This document shows positions 57,773-64,000 of a stretch of 64,000 nt of DNA, in pieces; the stretch's first letter is position 1, and every line of letters begins with the position of its first letter. The notes under the pieces were generated by a model, which made no database searches, was not told where the DNA came from, and worked only from the letters and a program-made list of their open reading frames with translations. The position numbers were made by a program, and so were the translations under genes. This stretch comes from Mycteria americana (lineage: Eukaryota; Chordata; Aves; Ciconiiformes; Ciconiidae). The stretch is taken from contig NC_134390.1 of assembly GCF_035582795.1 (NCBI RefSeq), forward strand, positions 2,495,560 to 2,559,559. Direction: 5' to 3'.

Positions 57773-60700
57773 ATGCTGCTCTCGGTGCCGCCGCGCTCCG
57801 GCCTCCCCGCCTTCGCCTACAACAAGAGCGGCAAGAAGGTAGGGGGGCCCCCGCCCGCCCCCCGGCCCCCCCCCCCCGGGCCGCCCGCCCGCCGCCAGGC
57901 GCGGCCCGGCCCGGCCCTTGGCTGTGGCGGGGCCGCGGGCAGCGGCGGCTCCGTCCCGGGGCACCCCCGGTCCCCGCCGCGGGGGGAGCCGCGCCGCGGG
58001 CCGAGCGGCGGCGTGGGCGGGGGGGACCCGCCGTGGCGGCCCTGGGGGTTGGCCGTTGCCGCGGGGGGGGGGGGGGGGGGCACGGGCATGGCGGGGCCGC
58101 GTCCGTCCCCCCCCCCCCGCCCCCAGCTGCGGGGACGGGCCCCGATACCGGGGAGAGCAGGGAGCGACGGCGGGGGAGGGCGCTGGGGTCCGCAGCAGGG
58201 CCTGGGGCGGGGGGGGGGGGGGGGAGGGGGCAGGGGGACACCAGGGACCGGCCCACGCCGGGACAGGGGTCAGGGCGGGACAGCCGGGGGGGGGCTGCCT
58301 GCCCCCCCCCCCCCCCCGCCCCGTGCCTCAGTTTCCCTGCCTGGGGGGGGCTGCGGTCACCCCGTCTTGGCCCCACACACAGCACAGACCCAGGGCAGGG
58401 GGGGCGGCCCAGCCGGGGGCGAGGGGCTACGTGGCCCCACGTGGGGCGGGACGGCTCCCACGGACACCTGTCCACACTTGCACACGCGTGTGCAACACGC
58501 ACACGCCTGCCCTGCGCGAGCACGGACCTCTGCGCCCAGCCGTGCCCCCGCCACGGGGTAACAGCCCCGCACGGCCCGGGCCGGCTCTCGCACGCGTGCT
58601 CCCCCCGCACACACGGATCAGCCCCGGGACACGCTTGCACACGCGTGGGGGGCACTGCACACGCAGACGCTTGCGAAGGGTGCCTGCTTGTGCGCAGGGT
58701 GCACGCCAACATGTGTGCGCACACACACGTGTGCACCCCCACACGCGTGTGCACCTACATGTGTGTGCACAGCCGTGCTCGCTTGTGGCAGGGGGGTCCC
58801 CGGGGGCGTCTGTGGGTCCCGGACAGGGGACCCCATGCCGGTGGGTGACCCCCAGCCCCGTCCCCCGGGGGGGGGGTGGTGTTTAGGGTGGGGGGGGTCA
58901 CCCCCATCCCCGTCCCCACCTGGCCAGGACCCAGGGCCGGCCGCCCCGAGCTGCAGCAGGGCCTGGACTTGGGGGGCCACGGGGCTGGGGAGCCGGGGGG
59001 ACGCAGGGACGTGGGGCCGCCCCAGGGATGGGGGGACCCGAGGAGGGGGACAGGGACCCGGGGGGCCGGGGTGCGGGGGCGGCCGCGGGTGGATTCATTT
59101 TTTCACGTTGACATCAGGCCCGGCGGTTTCCCAGCCGGCGCCGCCTCCGGCCACCGGCCAAGGGGCCCCGGGGATGGGCGCCGGCCCTGGGGCCGTGTCG
59201 GACCGGGGGTCCCGTGGCCGGGGGAGTCCCCGGGACGGGCAGGATCCGGCCCCGGGCCCTGCCGGGGGCTTCGGCTGCCCTCCCTGCACCCGCACGCATG
59301 TCCCCTGGGGGGCCGGGATCGGGGGGGGCGGCTGCAGCAAAGTCGCGGCGGGCGCTGACCCCTGCCCCCCAGCAGCCCTATGTGCCACCGGCGCAGCCGC
59401 TGGGCCCCCCCAGCCCCAGCCCCGCCGGGGGGGGCACGGACCAGCTCAGCAAGACCAACCTCTACATCCGGGGGCTGCACCCCGGCACCACGGACCAGGA
59501 CCTCGTCAAGCTCTGCCAGCCGTGAGTGGGGCCAGGACCCCCCCGGGGGCCGGGGCTCCCCCTGCCCCCACCCCAGAGCCCTGCTGCGGCGGGGCTGGGG
59601 GCCCTGCCGGGCGCTGACCCCCTCTCTTCCCCCCAGCTACGGGAAGATCGTCTCCACCAAAGCCATCCTGGACAAGACGACCAACAAGTGCAAAGGTTGG
59701 GGGGGGCCGTGGTGCTGGGGCGGGGGGCCGGGGTCTCTGGGGCCCCCTCTCACCGCCAGCCCCCCCCCCCCCCAGGCTACGGCTTCGTCGACTTCGACAG
59801 CCCCACGGCAGCCCAAAAGGCCGTGACGGCGCTCAAGGCCAGCGGGGTGCAGGCGCAGATGGCCAAGGTACAGCACGGCCCCTCGGGGCCCCCCTGACAC
59901 CCAGAGCCCCCCGGGACCCCTGCCAGGTGCTGCGGGGCCCGGCCGGCCCCCTAACCCCCCCCACAGCAACAGGAGCAGGACCCCACCAACCTCTACATCT
60001 CGAACCTGCCGCTGGGGGTGGACGAGCAGGAGCTGGAGGCGCTGCTGAAGCCCTTCGGGCAGGTGGTCTCGACCCGCATCCTGCGGGACCCCCACGGGGC
60101 CAGCCGCGGCGTGGGCTTCGCACGGTACGGGGGCGGGGGGGCTCTGCTGCGGGCCGAGGGGTGCGTGGGGCTGGGGGGTGCGTGGGGCAACGCATGGGGC
60201 TGGGGGGGGCCAAGGAGGACGGGGGGGGGATGCTTGGGGCCGCACAGAGCCGGGGGGGGGGCTGCACGGGGCCGGGGGCAGCCGGGAGGGCCCCGTGCGC
60301 GGCCCCCGCCCCAGCCCCGCTCCCCCCAGGATGGAGTCCACGGAGAAATGCGAGGCCGTCATCACCCACTTCAACGGGAAGTACATCAAGATGCCCCCGG
60401 GGGTGCCAGGTGGGCTGGGGGGGTCCTGGGGGGCTGGGGGGGCCGGGGGCCGGCTGACGGCGCTGACGGCCCCTCCCCGCAGCCCCCCCGGACCCGCTGC
60501 TCTGCAAGTTCGCGGACGGGGGGCAGAAGAAGCGGCAGAGCCAGGGCAAGTTCGTGCCCAACGGGAGAGCCTGGGCCCGGGACGGCGATGCGGTGAGAGG
60601 GGGGTGGGGTGGGGAGGGGGTCCTGCTGGGGAGCGAACCCCACAGCTGCTGGGGGGGGGGGGGGGGGGGCGTGGGGCAGCGCTGACCCTTTTGCCCCCCC

Positions 60701-62094
60701 CAGGGCACCGTGACCTTGGCCTACGACCCTGCGACGGCGCTGCAGAACGGGTGGGTGCCCCAGCCCCCCCCCACAGGCCCCCACGGGGCGGGGGCTGCCG
60801 GCCGCGTCCCCCGCCCCTGACCCCCCGCCCCGCAGGTTCTACCCGGCGCCCTACGGCCTGGCCCCCAGCCGGATGATCGCCCCCACGGCCCTGGCCCCCT
60901 ACCTGCCCTCCCCCGTCTCCTCCTACCAGGTACGGGGGAGGGGCTGGGGGGGTCCGGCGGGGCGGGGGTCCCCACGGAGGGGGGGGTGCTCAGGGGAGCC
61001 CCCGCCCGCTCCCACCCGGCCGCTGCCGCAGGTCCACGGCCCCGCCTGGATGCACCAGTCCTACCTCGTGCAGCCCACGGTGAGCAGGGGTGGAGGGGTG
61101 GGGGCCCCGCCCACTGCCCCGCCCACTGCCCCGCCCACACCTGCCACTCCCTGGCAGCATCTCCGGTCCCACCACACCCCGCCCTCTGCAGCCATGCCCC
61201 GCCCACTTTTGGACATGCCCCTCCCACCGTGGCCCCAGCCCCGCCCAACTTTGACATGCCCCCCCCATTGGCTGCGACCCCGCCCGTTTTAGGTATGCCG
61301 CTCCCACCGTGGCCACAGCCCCGCCCACTGCTGGCATAACCCCACCCAATTTTGACATGCCCCTCCTTACTGGCCGCGACCCCGCCCGCTTTGGGTATGC
61401 CCCACCCACCGTGGCCACAGCCCCGCCCCCTGCCCTGGGTCTCCCCGGGCCCTGTCCCACGGCCCCGCCCGGTGCCACGGCCCCGCGCGTCCCTCGCGTC
61501 CCCCAGCCACGGAGCCCTTGGCCCCGCGCATCCCCTCCACCCCCGGCCCCGGGTCCCCGCGTGTCCCCAGGGCCCCGTGTCCCTCTGTCCCTCCGCATCC
61601 CCCCGTGTCCCCCGTCCCTCTGTGTCCCCGCGGCCCCGTCCCCGGGGCTGACGGAGCCGTGCAGGGCGCGGTGCTGGCCCCCGCCGTGGACCACGCCGTC
61701 CCCCTCCAGCCCTCCGTGGTGGCCCCCCTGGCCCAGCAGCTCGGCCACCTCTCGCTGGGCAGTGCCGGCACGGTAAGACCCCCCCCCGGCCCCCCCGACC
61801 CCCCGCACCCCCCCACCCCACCCCACCGACGCCGCCGCTCTCCCCAGTACGTGCCCGCTGCCGCCGCCGTCCCCGGAGCCTTCATCCCGCCGTACCCGTC
61901 GGTGCCGCCCGCCCTCCCGCTGGAGGTGAGCGCTGGGGGGCCGGGGGGGCTCGGGGGGACTCGGGGGGGCGGGGGGGCCGGGGCGTGCAGGCTCCACTAA
62001 CGCCTCCCCGCAGGACGGCAGTGCCGCCCCGAGCCACGGCCCCATCGAGTCGCCGTCCGAGCCCGGCGCCTTCCCCTACCCCTACGCCAAGTAG
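57773..62094 (+). CDS. RBMS2: RNA-binding motif single-stranded-interacting protein 2
   Basis: Thirteen exons, in phase, 389 aa (human 407): 57773-57838, 59373-59521, 59637-59695, 59776-59867, 59967-60124, 60330-60409, 60483-60592, 60704-60750, 60836-60929, 61032-61079, 61665-61772, 61848-61925, 62014-62094. RBMS proteins (MSSP/SCR family) bind AU-rich single-stranded RNA or DNA and regulate mRNA stability. Two RRMs: the first from [20 protein letters not shown] to [16 protein letters not shown], the second from [20 protein letters not shown] to [17 protein letters not shown]. Then [39 protein letters not shown] and [21 protein letters not shown]1 and RBMS3 are close paralogues; the position before the probable BAZ2A end supports RBMS2. 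Exon 2 has a tandem NAGNAG acceptor. Confidence 0.96.
58440..58790. repeat. Alternating purine-pyrimidine (CA/CG/TG) tracts in RBMS2 intron 1
   Basis: Many short stretches such as cacacgcgtgtgc, gtgtgcgcacacacacgtgt and cacgcgtgtgcacc. Such sequence favours Z-DNA. No gene signal. Confidence 0.85.
61100..61450. repeat. Minisatellite in RBMS2 intron 10, about 102-bp higher-order period
   Basis: Units with gacatgcccctcccaccgtg, ggccacagccccgccc and ggtatgcc. The gtatgcc marker recurs at 61293 and 61395 (102 bp). Intron 10 spans 61080-61664. Confidence 0.85.
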
Positions 62095-63755
62095 TGGGGG
62101 GGTGGGCCGGCCCGAGGGCCCCCGCACCCACCGGCTGCTGGGAGGGGCTGTGCCGGGACCCCCGCCCGGTGCTGCCCCCCCCCCCTCCCCCCACCGCTGC
62201 CGCCTCGGGAAGGACCCGTGCCCGGCCGGGGGTCCCTGAGCCCGGGGGTGGGTCCCCGTGCTGGGGGTCCCGCTGCTCCCGCGGCATCTCGCTGCCCCCC
62301 CGGCCGGGCACCCCCCCACCCCCCCCGGAGGGCTTTTTTTCCTCCCGCATTTTCTAAAAAACTAAAAGAAAAAAAAAAGAAAAAGAGAAAAAAAAAAGGA
62401 TAAGACGACAAACGCTGCCCTGGGGGGGCCGGGGGTCCCCGGCCGCCCCCCTCGTGCTTCCAGGGCACGCGGCCCTGCCAGCCCCCCCCAGCCGCGGTGC
62501 CCCCCGTGCCTTCTGCTGCCCGGTCCAGCCGGAGCCCCCGGCTCGGGGACTGGGGTGGGGTGGGGGGGCGAATCCCGACTGCCCCCTCCCCCCCCTCCCC
62601 CACTGTGGGGTCCAGCCTCCGGGCACCAGCCCCCCGCAGGGCCGGGGGTGCTGCCCCCCCCACCCCTCGCAGCCATTTCTGCCCCCGGGGCCGCGGGCTG
62701 GGGCTCTGCATGCTGCCCCCGCCCCGGCCCGGGGGGGCAGGACGAGTGCAATAACCCCCCCAGCTTCCACGGGCGACGGGCACCCCGAGGGTCACCCAGG
62801 CACTTTAGAGTCCCCGCGGCCCCGGCCCCCGCGCTGCCCCCCCGCGCAGCGACAATCAGGGGGTCCCGCGGGGGCGGCTCTTGCAACCAAAGATTGGGGG
62901 AGTCGTGGGGGGGCTGAGCTGCCCCGGCCCCCCCGGCTTTGCAACCCCACGCCGTGGGTCTGTCCGTCCTTCCGTCCCTCCCTGCGGGGGGGGGGGGGGG
63001 GGGCGCGCAGCCCCCCACTTTGCTTCCAGCTCTGGGGCCGGCCGTGTCCCCCCACGCCAGCTCTGCCCAGGGCCTCCCGGTTCTTCCAGCGCCCCCCCCC
63101 CCAGCGCAGCGGAGTCCCCAGCCCCTCCCCGGGGCAGCGGGGCCCCCCCGGTTTCCCCATGGGGCCGAGGGCCCCCCCCCGGGGCAGCGGGGACCCCCCA
63201 CCACACATCTACCTCACCCCACAGCTCGGTGTGTGCTCAGCCCAGGCTGGGGGGGCAGGGGGCTGCGGCCCTTCGCCCCCCGCCTGGGGTGACGCCACCC
63301 CCCCGGTTTCCAGCCATCACCCACCTCTCCCGTTGCTGCTACTGCCCGGCCCCCCCCCGGGCACGGCCCCTTTGGTCGGGGGGCACGGGCCCCCCCAAGG
63401 AAGGAACCAAAGAGGGAGACCCGCAGATGGCCCCCCCGGGGGCCGGGGGGCGTTGGGACCCCCGCGCTGAGCCCCCGCCCCGCTGCCGGGGGGGGCTGAG
63501 TGTCGGGGTCCCGCCGGCCCTGGGGGGCTCGAGCTGCAGAGGAGAAGCTGAGGCCCCCCCGGCCCCTCCTGCCCCCCTTTAATTTATACGTAGCGCATTT
63601 TGTACAGGTTTTTAAGTTGCTTTTTTTTAAAATCTCGAGAGGTTTCTAGTTTTGTATTTCTTCCTCCTGCTTCCGCGCTCGGCCCCCCCCCCGACAGCTC
63701 CCCCCTTCGAGGTTTTCTTTTTTGTTTTTAAATAAAAAGGCAAGAAAAGCAAATG
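62095..63755 (+). other. RBMS2: RBMS2 3' UTR
   Basis: No coding exon was recognised between the stop and the poly(A) signal at 63731. It contains an A/T-rich patch at 62333-62410 (A-runs and tttttttcc), many G/C homopolymers and a T-rich tail region at 63590-63660. Confidence 0.7.
63731..63736 (+). terminator. RBMS2: RBMS2 poly(A) signal AATAAA
   Basis: Canonical hexamer in a T/A-rich setting, about 1.64 kb after the stop. Cleavage is expected near 63750-63760. Confidence 0.8.
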
Positions 63756-63889
63756 CCTCTGTCGTGCGGGGAGAGGGAGGGTCCGCGCAGCCCCGGGTTC
63801 CCCAAAGCGTCCCCCGCGGCTCGGGGCCCCCCCCGCCCGGCCCCCCGCAGCCCCCCGCTCCCACAGAGGGCTCGGACCAGCGGGTGTCT

Positions 63890-64000
63890 ATCAAACGTGA
63901 GTTGTTTATTCTCGAACGCGACACGCGGGGTCCTACAGCTCGTGGGGACATCAACAGGCAACGGAGAGGAGGGCGAGAGTCTGCCTTTCCTCCTTTAAAC
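63890..64000 (-). other. BAZ2A: Probable 3' end of the next gene (BAZ2A by synteny)
   Basis: TTTATT at 63905-63910 is AATAAA on the minus strand, about 150 bp beyond the predicted RBMS2 end. In human the neighbour of RBMS2 is BAZ2A in convergent orientation. No coding exon is visible before the window edge, so the identity rests on synteny only. Confidence 0.45.

Overview
This 64 kb window looks like a gene-dense bird microchromosome segment. GC content is very high, introns are short, and intergenic gaps are filled with minisatellites. The exons match vertebrate proteins throughout. Gene order and orientation follow the human chromosome 12q13 block, with one change. Left to right: ANKRD52 (first exon only, minus), COQ10A (plus), CS (minus), CNPY2 (minus), PAN2 (minus), IL23A (plus), STAT2 (minus), APOF (minus), TIMELESS (minus), MIP/AQP0 (minus), a second aquaporin of AQP4-like type (minus), RBMS2 (plus), and the probable 3' end of the next minus-strand gene, by synteny BAZ2A. 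In human, SPRYD4 and GLS2 lie between MIP and RBMS2; here neither was recognised and the second aquaporin sits there instead.

I rebuilt every coding exon by hand from reading frame, splice sites and recall of the human proteins. All chains keep phase across every junction. Predicted lengths: COQ10A 228 aa, CS 469, CNPY2 184, PAN2 1197, IL23A 182, STAT2 1051, APOF 321, TIMELESS 1207, MIP 267, AQP4-like 259 and RBMS2 389. No gene shows a stop or frameshift. No mobile element, virus-like element, tRNA or CRISPR array could be supported.

Region by region. 1-8.9 kb: ANKRD52 intron 1, the shared ANKRD52/COQ10A CpG promoter and COQ10A (mitochondrial ubiquinone chaperone). 8.9-15 kb: CS (TCA cycle) with a cluster of CRE motifs upstream. 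15-20 kb: CNPY2 (ER, HDEL tail) and a large 82-bp higher-order minisatellite. 20-31.6 kb: PAN2 deadenylase. 33-40.8 kb: IL23A and STAT2, a convergent immune pair with extremely short spacing. 40.9-43.1 kb: another higher-order minisatellite and the single-coding-exon gene APOF. 43.2-50.3 kb: TIMELESS. 50.5-55.7 kb: two tandem aquaporins. 56.8-63.8 kb: RBMS2.

The most interesting points are the AQP4-like gene, whose predicted selectivity filter lacks the usual His and probably the usual Phe; the STAT2 transactivation domain, enlarged by a coding minisatellite to about 200 residues more than human; a perfect kB site beside IL23A; a perfect GAS-type site beside STAT2; and very compact gene ends (APOF stop codon overlapping its poly(A) signal, STAT2 with a 3' UTR of a few tens of bases).
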